From an uncultured Oscillospiraceae bacterium (GTDB lineage Bacteria; Bacillota; Clostridia; Oscillospirales; Oscillospiraceae), in NCBI GenBank assembly GCA_910588625.1, contig CAJUQN010000017.1, positions 1 to 49,420 on the forward strand: a stretch of 49,420 bases of DNA. The letters run 5' to 3'. Positions 40,610 to 48,905 of the stretch are shown here, in pieces. Below the pieces are notes generated by a model that saw only the letters and a list, made by a program, of their open reading frames with translations, did no database searches and was not told where the DNA came from. Position 1 is the first letter of the stretch. Every line of letters starts with the position of its first letter. Both the position numbers and the translations under genes were made by a program.

Positions 40610-40639
40610 CCTGTAAATCACGCCAAAGGAGTCAGTTCC

Positions 40640-41656
40640 ATGGAAAACAAAAAACTGGGACAGCAGACCTTCCAGCCAGGGTCGCCCCCCGTTATTATCG
40701 GCCACGGCTCCGCCGCTGGCAAAAAGGAGAGCCAGGGTCCCTTGGGCCGTCACTTCGACCACACTTGTGACGACGACACCTTCGGAGCCAAAACCTGGGA
40801 GCAATCTGAATCCGCCATGCAGCAGCTGGCCCTGGATTCGGCACTCAAGCGGGCAGGGCTCAAAAATCCTGATCTGGACCTGCTGCTGGCCGGGGACCTG
40901 CTCAACCAGTGTATCGGCTCTGGCTACTCCGCCCGGAGCGCTGCTGTTCCCTTTTTCGGACTGTACGGAGCTTGTTCCACGATGGGTGAAAGTTTGGCAT
41001 TGGCCACACTTCTGCTCAGCGGCGGGTACGGAAAATATGCCGCCGCCGTCACTTCTTCCCACTTCTGCTCGGCGGAGCGGCAGTACCGCACACCGTTGGA
41101 ATACGGCAGCCAGCGCACCCCCACTGCCCAATGGACGGCCACCGCCGCCGGAGCGGTCATCGTCACCAACGACGTACGGCCCGGCCCGCAAGTGGTCCGG
41201 GTCACAGTGGGCAAGGTGGTGGACAAGGGCATCAAAGACGCCAACAACATGGGCGCGGCCATGGCCCCGGCAGCGTATTCAACCTTGAAAGCCCACTTTG
41301 AGGACACCGCCCTCTCCCCGGACTATTATGACCTCATCGTCACCGGGGACCTGGGCAAGCTGGGCCACGAGATTGTCTGCGACTTTTTCTCCAAGGACGG
41401 TGTGGAGCTGGCCAACTACAACGACTGCGGCCTGCTCCTGTTTGACCGGGAAGAGCAGGACGTCCACGCCGGAGCATCCGGCTGTGGGTGCTCGGCGTCG
41501 GTGCTGTGCGGCTATCTGCTCCCCGGACTGCTGGCGGGGCGGTGGAAGCGCATCCTGTTCTGCCCCACCGGGGCGCTCCACTCCCCCACCGCCACCATGC
41601 AGGGGGAATCCATCCCCGGCATTTGCCATGCCATCGCGCTGGAAGGAGGCAAATAA
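40640..41656 (+). CDS. spoVAD: Stage V sporulation protein AD
   Basis: A 338-residue thiolase-fold protein of the SpoVA channel, which moves dipicolinic acid into the forespore. Seen are TFQPGSPPVIIGHGSAAGKK, the family motif GPLGRHFDHTCDDDTFGAKT, LLAGDLLNQCIGSGYSAR, the thiolase-like YGACSTMGESLALATLLLSG and the C-terminal TGALHSPTATMQGESIPGIC. Length is exactly normal. The ATG at 40640 opens the conserved part. Usually spoVAC precedes it; here the upstream gene is divergent and unrelated. It overlaps spoVAE by 1 nt. Confidence 0.96.
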   Translation: MENKKLGQQTFQPGSPPVIIGHGSAAGKKESQGPLGRHFDHTCDDDTFGAKTWEQSESAMQQLALDSALKRAGLKNPDLDLLLAGDLLNQCIGSGYSARSAAVPFFGLYGACSTMGESLALATLLLSGGYGKYAAAVTSSHFCSAERQYRTPLEYGSQRTPTAQWTATAAGAVIVTNDVRPGPQVVRVTVGKVVDKGIKDANNMGAAMAPAAYSTLKAHFEDTALSPDYYDLIVTGDLGKLGHEIVCDFFSKDGVELANYNDCGLLLFDREEQDVHAGASGCGCSASVLCGYLLPGLLAGRWKRILFCPTGALHSPTATMQGESIPGICHAIALEGGK

Positions 41657-42012
41657 TGGACTATTTGAAAGCGTTCCTGGTGGGCGGCGTGTTCTGCATC
41701 ATCGGGCAGCTACTCATCGACAAGACCAAACTCACCCCCGCCCGTATTCTGGTGACCTATGTAGTGTCCGGAGTAGTACTGGGAGCTATCGGCGTGTACA
41801 AGCCCCTGGCGGACTGGGCCGGGGCGGGAGCCACGGTGCCCCTCACCGGCTTCGGCTACAGCCTGGCCAAGGGCGTCAAGGAGGCCGTGGCGGAAAAGGG
41901 CCTCTTAGGCGCCGTCACCGGAGGCGTCACCAGCACTGCAGGCGGCATCGCCGCCGCTATTTTCCTGGGTGTTCTGGTGGCTTTCATTTTCAAACCAAAG
42001 CCCAAAAGCTGA
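41656..42012 (+). CDS. spoVAE: Stage V sporulation protein AE
   Basis: 118 residues with about four membrane helices: YLKAFLVGGVFCIIGQLLID, PARILVTYVVSGVVLGAIGV, GFGYSLAKGVKEAVAEKGLL and AAAIFLGVLVAFIFKPKPKS. This is the SpoVAEB-type subunit of the dipicolinic acid channel. Its ATG overlaps the spoVAD stop (TAATG) and GGAGG lies upstream, so translation is coupled. Length is normal. Confidence 0.94.
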   Translation: MDYLKAFLVGGVFCIIGQLLIDKTKLTPARILVTYVVSGVVLGAIGVYKPLADWAGAGATVPLTGFGYSLAKGVKEAVAEKGLLGAVTGGVTSTAGGIAAAIFLGVLVAFIFKPKPKS

Positions 42013-42034
42013 ACAAAAAGGAGGTCCCGGTCAT

Positions 42035-42066
42035 ACGGGGCAACTCCCATAAGGAAGTTGCCCCGT
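42035..42066 (+). terminator. Hairpin terminator after spoVAE
   Basis: ACGGGGCAACT and AGTTGCCCCGT pair around a 10-nt loop. No T-run follows directly, but an A/T-rich run ends at about 42100. Confidence 0.6.
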
Positions 42067-42123
42067 GGGCGGTGCCCGTAAATAAAATTTATTTTTTTAA
42101 TCTGCACTCAAACTCGGCCATTT

Positions 42124-42345
42124 CTATTTCTCGCCCTCCTCCATCTGGTCGTCGTGGTCATAGCGGTAAAGCAGATACTCCGGGAGAAAAATACCCGGAG
42201 CCAACGTCAGGGAGAGTACAATAATCGTGGCAATCAGGGTATAAGCAAGAACATTAACTCGTTGTCGTGGGGCTTCGGCAAGCAACAAAGCAATGCTCTC
42301 CCAATGTGGGAGGGCACAGGAAATACCAATATTCGGAAATCAAGC
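42124..42345 (-). pseudogene. C-terminal part of an unrecognised membrane protein gene
   Basis: The minus strand reads about 70 residues in one open frame: CALPHWESIALLLAEAPRQR, then VNVLAYTLIATIIVLSLTLA as a membrane helix and PGIFLPEYLLYRYDHDDQME before TAG. There is no start; the frame ends on its 5' side where an IS4-type transposase fragment begins at about 42346. I infer that IS insertion and deletion removed the rest. The family is unknown. Confidence 0.45.
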
Positions 42346-42600
42346 AGTCTTTTCTCCTTGGCTGTGAGGTGTTATCTCAAAATAATCATTCCTCAGGTCG
42401 AATACTTCCCAACTATAGTGTAAGATCCAGTCCCTCCCGGTGCTCCCCTGTTCACTGATATGTGATCCGTCGATGGCTCGGACACGACGCCCCTCCAGCC
42501 ACTTCGGTTTTGTAACCGCTGTGCCTAATTGCTCCAGCATCCCCTCACATATCCAGCGAAGGGGTTTGAGCCTCGAATATATCTGACTTTCCTCCACCAA
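42346..42600 (-). pseudogene. Fragment of an IS4 family transposase
   Basis: About 80 residues, PLRWICEGMLEQLGTAVTKP then GRRVRAIDGSHISEQGSTGR and DWILHYSWEVFDLRNDYFEI. The DGSHISEQGSTGxDW stretch holds the first catalytic Asp of this IS4 group. Both ends are missing: the start is cut by the neighbouring transposase unit and the end joins a membrane-protein remnant. It is a different IS from the fragment at 18073-18429. Confidence 0.8.
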
Positions 42601-42676
42601 TGCGGTATAATTGCAGTGATGAAACAGCAAAAAGCAACAGGGGTGGAGGAAAAGCCATGCGAAAAAAGTTGTGCAG

Positions 42677-43927
42677 ATGTCTCTGTTTGACACCTACGAG
42701 GATGTGTCCGCCAAGCTGGCTGAGGACAAACCGAAGTTGTTCCGCCTGCTGGACGAGCACATTGTATGGGATGAGTTGATCCCGGCGCGGTTCTATCAGG
42801 CCTTTTACCAGCGGATGGGCCGTCCCCGGAAATATCCGCTGGAGGGGTTCATCAAAAGTATGGTGCTCCCAAAAATATTCGGGTATGTGGATGACAGCGT
42901 ATTGCTGGCGACCCTGCGGTACAGCCGGGAAATACGGAAGTTCTGCGGGTTTACCAAGGTGCCGGATGGGGCGAAGCTCACCAGATTCAAGCAGGATTTT
43001 CTGCCATATATCATGGAAGTCTTTGAGCGCATGGTGGAACTGACGGAGCCAATCTGCCGCAAGATGGACGGCGAACTTGCCGGCAGCCTGATTTATGACG
43101 CCACTGGGATTGAAAGCTATGTCGCGGTGAACAACCCCAAGTTCTTTTCCTCAAAGCTGCGGCAGGCAAAGTTTATAGCGAAGACAAACCCGGACGTCGA
43201 CCCATATCGAACAGTTTACGGTCTGCTCCCAGACTATGCCGCCGCCAATCCGGCGGTAAAGCAGCAATATATCAACGGGCATTTTTGTTATGCGCAAAAG
43301 GCGGGAGTGCTGACCAATGGGCTGGGCATTGTGCGCCATATAGCTTTTTTCGACGACGATTTCAAAAAATCTCATCCTGAAATCTCCATTGAAAAACGTA
43401 CGAACAACCCGGATGTGGATAAGGAAATTGGAGATTCCAGAACACTGCTCCCAGTCCTCCGGGATTTTTATGACAGCCAGCCTAGTCTGCGCTATGAGAC
43501 CTTCCTGGGCAACGCCGCCTTTGATTCCTATGAGCCGTATGGCGCGCTGCTGGGGGAATGCGGATTCCAACGGGCCGTGATCCCCATCAACCCGCGGGGC
43601 GTGTCCAGCGCCTGCCCCGCCGAGCTGAACGAGCACGGTATCCCTCTTTGTCCCCGCGACGGCTCCCCGTTGGCCTTTCACAGTATTTGCCGGGGCAAAA
43701 ACCGTTCTATGCGCCTCAAATTCATCTGCCCAAAGGCCCAACGCATCAAGTCCCCCAATGGCGTGACCTGGCGCTGCCACTGTGACCAGCCTTGCTCCTC
43801 TTCCAACTATGGCCGGTGTGTCTACATCTATCCAGACGCCGACAAACGCCTTCACCCAGGTATCCTCCGCGATTCCGACCTCTGGCGGCTGCTTTTTTGC
43901 GCCCTTTTTCCCTTCGACACCTTCTGA
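42677..43927 (+). CDS. IS1182-like transposase, C-terminally truncated
   Basis: About 416 residues. The N-terminal part (DTYEDVSAKLAEDKPKLFRL, IPARFYQAFYQRMGRPRKYP) and DDE core (SLIYDATGIESYVAVNNPKF with the first Asp, FLGNAAFDSYEPYGALLGE with the second) are typical. The last catalytic block (YRHRxxVERTINxLK) is missing: after RLHPGILRDSDLWRLL the sequence becomes unrelated and stops. The promoter is CTGACT, 17 nt, TATAAT (42583-42611). A good ribosome site precedes an ATG at 42658 in another frame, hinting at an early frameshift too. Probably inactive. Confidence 0.8.
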   Translation: MSLFDTYEDVSAKLAEDKPKLFRLLDEHIVWDELIPARFYQAFYQRMGRPRKYPLEGFIKSMVLPKIFGYVDDSVLLATLRYSREIRKFCGFTKVPDGAKLTRFKQDFLPYIMEVFERMVELTEPICRKMDGELAGSLIYDATGIESYVAVNNPKFFSSKLRQAKFIAKTNPDVDPYRTVYGLLPDYAAANPAVKQQYINGHFCYAQKAGVLTNGLGIVRHIAFFDDDFKKSHPEISIEKRTNNPDVDKEIGDSRTLLPVLRDFYDSQPSLRYETFLGNAAFDSYEPYGALLGECGFQRAVIPINPRGVSSACPAELNEHGIPLCPRDGSPLAFHSICRGKNRSMRLKFICPKAQRIKSPNGVTWRCHCDQPCSSSNYGRCVYIYPDADKRLHPGILRDSDLWRLLFCALFPFDTF

Positions 43928-44074
43928 CTCCTTGCTCCCCTCTCCTTTGTGCCTACTTTCGCAATTGGCTATTTAGATTTTCTGCAATACACCGTATCGA
44001 CTGTCTCTACTACATTTTTTGAAACCATCGTTACGGAACCTCATTAGCCGGAAGGGCACTCTTTTTTGTCATGC

Positions 44075-44497
44075 TTATTTCGGCTGCTCCCGCCCGCATT
44101 TCGGGCAGAAGCGGAAATCCTCCTGGAGCTTCGCCCCGCAGTAAGGGCAGAACTCCGCCCCGCTCTCCGGGGGCCGGGGAGGCGCGGACCGTTCCCAGGG
44201 CTCGGCGCCCTGCACCCAGCGCCAGCTGGGGTCGCCCTCCTCCCCATCCTCGGTGATGTCGAAGGCGGAATAGCGGTCTTTTCCGGTGGCGTTTTTGTAG
44301 TGGTAGACCGCCTGGATGATCCCAATGACCACAAACACCACACCGAACAGGGGGAAAATCAAGCCGATAAGCCCAAAGGCTCCGCCCCCCGTCATGGCAA
44401 AGGCACAGACCGTCCACAGCACGCCGAAGATAACACCCCCGATCGTGCTCACAAAATTCATGCCAGATGAGCCCCGGCCCGGTTTAATGCTCTTCAC
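44075..44497 (-). CDS. Membrane protein with a C-terminal zinc ribbon
   Basis: 140 residues. Two hydrophobic helices (STIGGVIFGVLWTVCAFAMT, IGLIFPLFGVVFVVIGIIQA) are followed by a hydrophilic linker and the zinc ribbon AEFCPYCGAKLQEDFRFCPK then CGREQPK with two CxxC pairs. The ribbon should lie in the cytoplasm. No enzymatic motif. It is the last gene of the minus-strand run that begins with nfeD. The family is common in gut Clostridia and its role is unknown. Confidence 0.75.
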   Translation of the reverse strand: MKSIKPGRGSSGMNFVSTIGGVIFGVLWTVCAFAMTGGGAFGLIGLIFPLFGVVFVVIGIIQAVYHYKNATGKDRYSAFDITEDGEEGDPSWRWVQGAEPWERSAPPRPPESGAEFCPYCGAKLQEDFRFCPKCGREQPK

Positions 44498-44531
44498 AGC
44501 GAATGCCTCCTTCCAGCCTCGTTGGGGAGAA

Positions 44532-44559
44532 AAGGGACGGCCCCGCGGGGCCGCCCCTT
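44532..44559 (-). terminator. Hairpin after the DUF4177 gene
   Basis: Arms AAGGG and CCCTT enclose the stem CGGCCCCGCGGGGCCG; the T-run is short. It may end the SPFH operon before the zinc-ribbon gene. Confidence 0.6.
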
Positions 44560-44563
44560 CCGG

Positions 44564-44746
44564 TCATACTTCACGCTCGAAAATCAGGTCCAGCTTGGTC
44601 ATGGCGCCGCTGGTGACGTCCACAGGCATCCAGCCCGCATACCGCCAGCCCCGGGCGGCCTCCTGGTCGATGATCTCCCGATAGTTCGGGAATTCCGCAA
44701 AAATCCAGCCTTCCCGCTCTACGGGGATATATTTGTATTCGTACAC
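44564..44746 (-). CDS. DUF4177 family protein
   Basis: 60 residues, MYEYKYIPVEREGWIFAEFP then IIDQEAARGWRYAGWMPVDV and LDLIFEREV. This is the compact alpha/beta DUF4177 fold with its GWxxxG core and a final LIFER strand. Function unknown. It lies 3 nt after the SPFH gene and is surely co-transcribed with it. Confidence 0.85.
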   Translation of the reverse strand: MYEYKYIPVEREGWIFAEFPNYREIIDQEAARGWRYAGWMPVDVTSGAMTKLDLIFEREV

Positions 44747-44749
44747 GGC

Positions 44750-45739
44750 TTACTTCTTGGGCGGGTTGGGCTCCACGGTGTCAAACACGCTCTTGGCGCT
44801 GGCGCACAGCCCCGCCAGCCCCTGGAGCTCGCTGGGGATGATGATCTTGGTGGCCCGGCCGTCGGCGGCCTTCTGGAATGCCTCCAGGGCCTTGATCTTA
44901 ATGACGGCGTCGCCGGGCGCGGCCTCGTTGATGAGCTTGATGGCGTCGGCGGTGGCCTGCTGGACCTTCAAAATGGCCTCGGATTCGGCCTCGGCAGCCA
45001 GGATGCGGGCGGTCTTTTCCGCCTCAGCCTCCATGATCTTGGCCTGCTTGGCGGCGTCGGCCCGGAGGATGGCGGACTGCTTCTCGCCCTCGGCCACCAG
45101 GATCTGGGACTGCTTCTGGCCCTCGGCCTGGAGGATGGCCTCGCGGCGCTCGCGCTCGGCCCGCATTTGCTTTTCCATAGACTCCTGGATGTCACGGGGC
45201 GGCATAATGTTTTTCAGCTCCACGCGGTTGACCTTGATACCCCAGGGGTCGGTGGCCTCGTCCAGAATGGCCCGCATTTGTGTGTTGATGTGGTCCCGGC
45301 TGGTGAGGGACTGGTCCAGCTCCAAATCGCCGATGATGTTGCGCAGCGTGGTGGCGGTCAGGTTCTCAATGGCGCTCATGGGGTGCTCCACGCCGTAGGT
45401 ATACAGCTTGGGGTCGGTGATCTGGAAATACAACACCGTGTCAATCTGCATGGTGACGTTGTCCTTGGTGATGACGGGCTGGGGCGCGAAGTCCACCACC
45501 TGCTCCTTCAGGGACACGGTCTTGGCCACCCGCTCGATGAAAGGAACCTTCAAATGCAGGCCCACACCCCACACGGCGCGGAATGCGCCCAGCCGCTCCA
45601 CGACCACGGCCTTGGACTGCTGAACCACCTTGACGTTGGCCGCCAAAATACCCAGCAGAATGATGATAACCAGCAGGGCGACAATGGGACCCACCAGATT
45701 GACGATGCCGATGGAACCGGCCAGTGCGAATGTTTTCAT
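44750..45739 (-). CDS. SPFH/Band 7 domain protein (QmcA/stomatin type)
   Basis: 329 residues. An N-terminal membrane anchor (GPIVALLVIIILLGILAANV) is followed by the Band 7 domain (VERLGAFRAVWGVGLHLKVP, DNVTMQIDTVLYFQITDPKL, RNIIGDLELDQSLTSRDHIN). Next is a long Ala/Glu-rich coiled coil (EKQMRAERERREAILQAEGQ through about residue 270) that drives oligomer formation. Such proteins make membrane scaffolds and usually pair with an NfeD protein, which is encoded upstream here. Length is normal. The family often helps membrane protein turnover or stress response. Confidence 0.94.
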   Translation of the reverse strand: MKTFALAGSIGIVNLVGPIVALLVIIILLGILAANVKVVQQSKAVVVERLGAFRAVWGVGLHLKVPFIERVAKTVSLKEQVVDFAPQPVITKDNVTMQIDTVLYFQITDPKLYTYGVEHPMSAIENLTATTLRNIIGDLELDQSLTSRDHINTQMRAILDEATDPWGIKVNRVELKNIMPPRDIQESMEKQMRAERERREAILQAEGQKQSQILVAEGEKQSAILRADAAKQAKIMEAEAEKTARILAAEAESEAILKVQQATADAIKLINEAAPGDAVIKIKALEAFQKAADGRATKIIIPSELQGLAGLCASAKSVFDTVEPNPPKK

Positions 45740-45787
45740 TTGACTACCTCCTTAAAATAGCTCTCTTTGTTAATTTTGTCTATGAAG

Positions 45788-45952
45788 TCACTTTTTGGTG
45801 TCGTTGAAATAGATGATGAAGCCACCCATGACAGCGATTGCCGCGATGGGTCCAAACTCCCTGAACTTAACCGCGTCCCCCAGCAAGGCGCCCAGGAGGC
45901 CCGCGGTCAATGCAGCGAGAACGGCCACAAACACTTGATTCATATTATCCAT
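45788..45952 (-). CDS. 54-residue membrane protein between nfeD and the SPFH gene
   Basis: MDNMNQVFVAVLAALTAGLL and FREFGPIAAIAVMGGFIIYF give two hydrophobic helices with a short polar turn (GDAVKF). ATG at 45952 is preceded by AGGAG. It starts 11 nt after nfeD and ends about 48 nt before the SPFH gene. The place between two partner genes suggests it belongs to the same membrane complex; no family is known to me. Confidence 0.65.
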   Translation of the reverse strand: MDNMNQVFVAVLAALTAGLLGALLGDAVKFREFGPIAAIAVMGGFIIYFNDTKK

Positions 45953-45963
45953 GGGCGCTCCTC

Positions 45964-46452
45964 TTACCAGGTCTTTGGCTCCCCAGTGGGAACGGGGGCG
46001 GCCACAGGCTCCACGAACACCTTGACCCCCTCGATGCGCAGGACCTTTACCATAGTCCCGGCGGAGATGAGCCCGCCGTCCTGACTCCGGGCAGACCAAG
46101 TCATCCCCCGGATGACCACCGCCCCCTTGCCGTGGATGTTGTCGATATCCTCCGTCACCTGGGCTTCGGCCCCGATGACCCGGTCGGCGTTGGTGGGCTC
46201 CACCTTGTCGTTCAGGTGCTGCTTCGCCAAGGGCCGCACCGCCCCCAGACACAGCAGACTCACCGCCAGAAACAGGGTGATCTGCACCCACAGCGGTCCG
46301 CCCAGCAGGGCCGCGATCAGCGCCACCAGCGCCCCGGCGGCAAACCAGATAGAGGTCAGCCCCACGGTGATGGCCTCGCTGACGGCAAACACGATCAGCA
46401 GCACCAGCCACATGATCTGCATGACAGCTTCCGCGTCGAATGGTAATGGCAT
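45964..46452 (-). CDS. NfeD family membrane protein
   Basis: 162 residues. Three or four N-terminal helices (IMWLVLLIVFAVSEAITVGL, TSIWFAAGALVALIAALLGG, QITLFLAVSLLCLGAVRPLA) are followed by a soluble OB-fold domain (IGAEAQVTEDIDNIHGKGAV, MVKVLRIEGVKVFVEP). This is the short NfeD form without protease domain. It works with SPFH proteins, encoded downstream. GGAGTGTTAGG precedes the ATG. First gene of the operon. Confidence 0.93.
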   Translation of the reverse strand: MPLPFDAEAVMQIMWLVLLIVFAVSEAITVGLTSIWFAAGALVALIAALLGGPLWVQITLFLAVSLLCLGAVRPLAKQHLNDKVEPTNADRVIGAEAQVTEDIDNIHGKGAVVIRGMTWSARSQDGGLISAGTMVKVLRIEGVKVFVEPVAAPVPTGEPKTW

Positions 46453-46561
46453 ATCCTAACACTCCTTTCCCATTTCCATCGCTTCCATTTAGTATATTGT
46501 TATTCTACCACAAACAGGGACAGAGGGAAAGAAGTTTTTTGCGACTTTGCGCATATTATTG

Positions 46562-46590
46562 TTGCCAGCGCTTCCATTTTACATTATACT
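46562..46590 (+). promoter_or_regulatory. Probable promoter of the rRNA methyltransferase gene
   Basis: TTGCCA (46562-46567), 17-nt spacer, TATACT (46585-46590). The leader is about 140 nt and contains no obvious structured element. Confidence 0.6.
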
Positions 46591-46622
46591 GGGGGTTGTA
46601 AAATATTTCCCCTCCCTGTGAC

Positions 46623-46651
46623 ATGATACTACACCTTTCACCAAGTGTAAA
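46623..46651 (-). promoter_or_regulatory. Probable promoter of the nfeD operon
   Basis: Minus strand TTTACA (46646-46651), 17-nt spacer, TATCAT (46623-46628). It overlaps the leader of the divergent gene, so the two transcripts would cross. Confidence 0.55.
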
Positions 46652-46734
46652 GTCAAGGGGTTTTTCAAAAAAATTTTAGGGATTACAGTAAGAACCAGGT
46701 CAAAGGCTTTCAAAACGATTATTTGGAGTATTCT

Positions 46735-47856
46735 ATGGACAAAACATTACAGTTCGTCATACCCGCCCTCATGGGCGTGGAGAGCACCGTGGCCTATGAA
46801 TTGAAGAAGCTGAAGTTGTCGGAGGTAAAGGCAGAGAACGGCCGGGTGTTGTGCCAGGGCTCTCCCGCCGACATCCCCCGCCTCAACATCAACCTGCGTA
46901 CCGGGGCAAGGGTCCTGCTGTGCCTGGGGAGTTTTGAGGCCCGCTCCTTCGAGGAGCTGTTTGAGGGCTGCGCCGCCCTGCCCTGGGAGGACTACATCCC
47001 CAGAGAGGGCCGCTTCCCGGTAAAAGGGTACACCATCAGCTCCCAGCTCCACTCGGCGCCGGCCTGCCAGTCTATCCTGAAAAAGGCGTTGTGCAAAAGG
47101 CTGGGGCCGGTGTATGGTTTGGAGATCCTGCCCGAAACCGGGGCCTTATACCAGGTGCAATTCTCCATTATGAAGGATACAGTAACTTTAATGCTGGACA
47201 CCTCCGGCGACAGCCTTTATAAACGGGGCTACCGGGCCCAGAACATGGGCGCGCCCCTGCGGGAGACTCTGGCGGCGGCGCTGGTGTCCCTGTCCCGGTA
47301 CAGGGGCCGGGACCCCTTCTGCGACCCCTTCTGCGGCTCGGGCACCATCCCCATCGAGGCGGCGCTCATTGCCAAAAACCGGGCGCCGGGGCTGAACCGC
47401 TCCTTTGCCGCCCAGCGGTGGAGGCGGCTCCCCTCCAAGCTGTGGATGGACGCCGCGGACGAGGCCATGGACCACGAGTTCCACGGTCAGTACGACATTT
47501 GGGGCGGGGACGTCGACCCCGCCGCCGTGGAACTGTCCCGGCACAACGCCGAGCTTGCCGGGGTGGAGGACACGGTGCGGTTTGAGGCGGCGGACGCCGC
47601 CAAATTCCACCGGAACGAGCCAAAGGGCCGGATTGTGACCAACCCGCCCTACGGGGAGCGCCTGCTGGAAAAGCAGGAGGCGGAGGCGCTGTACCGCTCC
47701 TTCGGCAAAGCGGTCCGGGCCCTGCCCAAGGGCTGGGAGGTGGACGTGCTGTCCTCCCACACCGAGTTTGAGCGGACCTTCGGGCGGCCCGCCGACAAAA
47801 AGCGCAAGCTTTACAACGGCATGATCAAGTGTGACCTGTTTATGTACGGCGTATAG
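46735..47856 (+). CDS. THUMP-domain rRNA methyltransferase (RlmL/RlmN-terminal UPF0020 type)
   Basis: 373 residues. A THUMP RNA-binding region (LRTGARVLLCLGSFEARSFE, RFPVKGYTISSQLHSAPACQ) precedes a class I SAM methyltransferase domain. Motif I is RDPFCDPFCGSGTIPIEAAL (about residues 185-205), the acidic loop is GGDVDPAAVELSRHN and the catalytic motif is VTNPPYGERL. It resembles RlmL, which makes m2G2445 in 23S rRNA; the second RlmK domain is absent, as in Firmicutes homologues. ATG 46735 is chosen because GGAG lies 7 nt upstream, rather than TTG 46723. Confidence 0.9.
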   Translation: MDKTLQFVIPALMGVESTVAYELKKLKLSEVKAENGRVLCQGSPADIPRLNINLRTGARVLLCLGSFEARSFEELFEGCAALPWEDYIPREGRFPVKGYTISSQLHSAPACQSILKKALCKRLGPVYGLEILPETGALYQVQFSIMKDTVTLMLDTSGDSLYKRGYRAQNMGAPLRETLAAALVSLSRYRGRDPFCDPFCGSGTIPIEAALIAKNRAPGLNRSFAAQRWRRLPSKLWMDAADEAMDHEFHGQYDIWGGDVDPAAVELSRHNAELAGVEDTVRFEAADAAKFHRNEPKGRIVTNPPYGERLLEKQEAEALYRSFGKAVRALPKGWEVDVLSSHTEFERTFGRPADKKRKLYNGMIKCDLFMYGV

Positions 47857-47899
47857 GCCCCCGTTGGGGATATTTTATTAGAGAAAGAGGCGGGGGGCA

Positions 47900-48811
47900 T
47901 TGAAACACATCTTCATCATCAACCCCACGGCAGGCAAAAAGCGGAGCACAAGAACGCTGGTGGACAGCATCCAGGCCCTGGACCTTTCCTATGAAATCGT
48001 ATTCACCGAAAAGGCGGGGGACGCCCGCCGCGCCGCCCGCGCAGCGGCGGAGTCGGGGGAGGAGGCGCGCATCTACGCCTGCGGCGGGGATGGCACCCTC
48101 AACGAGGTGGTAAACGGTGCGGCGGGCTTTGACAACATCGCCGTCACCAATGTGCCCACTGGCACCGGCAACGACTTTTTGAAAATATTCGGAACGAAAA
48201 GCAAGGCCCGCTTCACCGATTTGAAGGCTCTGTCGGAGGGCCCCCAGGCGGTCATAGACCTCATCGACTGCAACGGGCATCTGGGCATCGATATCGTGTG
48301 CACCGGCCTGGACGCCCGCATCGCGGCGGACAAGGACGCCTATAACGGCTTCCCGCTGGTCACCGGAATCGGGGCCTATATCATCTCCGCCGTGGTCAAC
48401 GTACTGCATAAGGGAATCGGCGTATCCACGGTGGTGGACTGCGGCGACCTCCATTTCGACGGCGAGACCTCCCTGGTGTGCGTGTGTAACGGGCGGCACT
48501 ATGGCGGCGGCTTTATGCCCGTGGGGGACAATATGCCCGACGACGGACTGTTGGAGGTGCTGGTGGTGCGCAAGGTGAGCCGCCTGACCTTTTTCCGGCT
48601 GGTGGGCAAGTACGGCAGCGGTAAGTACCGGGAGTATCCCGACCTCATCTGGTACCGGCAGGGGCACGACGTCACCGTCAAGGGCCGTCAGGAGCTGGTG
48701 GCGGTGGTGGACGGCGAGGTGGTGCGCAGCCGTGAGCTGCACATCGGGCTGTCGGACAAAAAAGTGAACTTTTTCTATCCCGCCGGAATGAGCTACGAGT
48801 CCACGGTGTGA
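47900..48811 (+). CDS. Diacylglycerol/lipid kinase family protein
   Basis: 303 residues, starting with TTG. KHIFIINPTAGKKRSTRTLV is the nucleotide-binding strand, and IYACGGDGTLNEVVNGAAGF carries the GGDGT catalytic loop. NVPTGTGNDFLKIFG is the next conserved motif. The C-terminal beta domain (DGETSLVCVCNGRHYGGGFM, VAVVDGEVVRSRELHIG) follows. It phosphorylates diacylglycerol or another lipid at the membrane face. The ribosome site is GGCGGGGG. Gap to the upstream gene is 43 nt, so they may be co-transcribed. Confidence 0.92.
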   Translation: MKHIFIINPTAGKKRSTRTLVDSIQALDLSYEIVFTEKAGDARRAARAAAESGEEARIYACGGDGTLNEVVNGAAGFDNIAVTNVPTGTGNDFLKIFGTKSKARFTDLKALSEGPQAVIDLIDCNGHLGIDIVCTGLDARIAADKDAYNGFPLVTGIGAYIISAVVNVLHKGIGVSTVVDCGDLHFDGETSLVCVCNGRHYGGGFMPVGDNMPDDGLLEVLVVRKVSRLTFFRLVGKYGSGKYREYPDLIWYRQGHDVTVKGRQELVAVVDGEVVRSRELHIGLSDKKVNFFYPAGMSYESTV

Positions 48812-48853
48812 AAGAGCCTGCTTTTTTCTTGGAAAAGAAAAAGCAGACTCTTT
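48811..48853. terminator. Hairpin terminator, probably bidirectional
   Basis: AAAGAG/CTCTTT and CTGCTTTTT/AAAAAGCAG pair with one mismatch (C-A) between them. It stands between two convergent genes and has T-rich arms on both strands. Confidence 0.75.
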
Positions 48854-48905
48854 GCTTCGCGCCCCCTTCGTACAGGCGGAAACTGTGCATGAAAGGGAGA
48901 AGCAT

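Noticed and set aside
39307..40770. Plus-strand open frame of 487 codons
   Set aside because: It runs antisense through the thioesterase and zinc-ribbon genes and into spoVAD in another frame; no domain is seen.
44522..45760. Plus-strand open frame of 412 codons, Leu/Gly/His-rich
   Set aside because: Antisense of the SPFH coiled-coil gene; its repeats (GLLLALGHQDLGLL) mirror the Ala/Glu repeats on the real strand.
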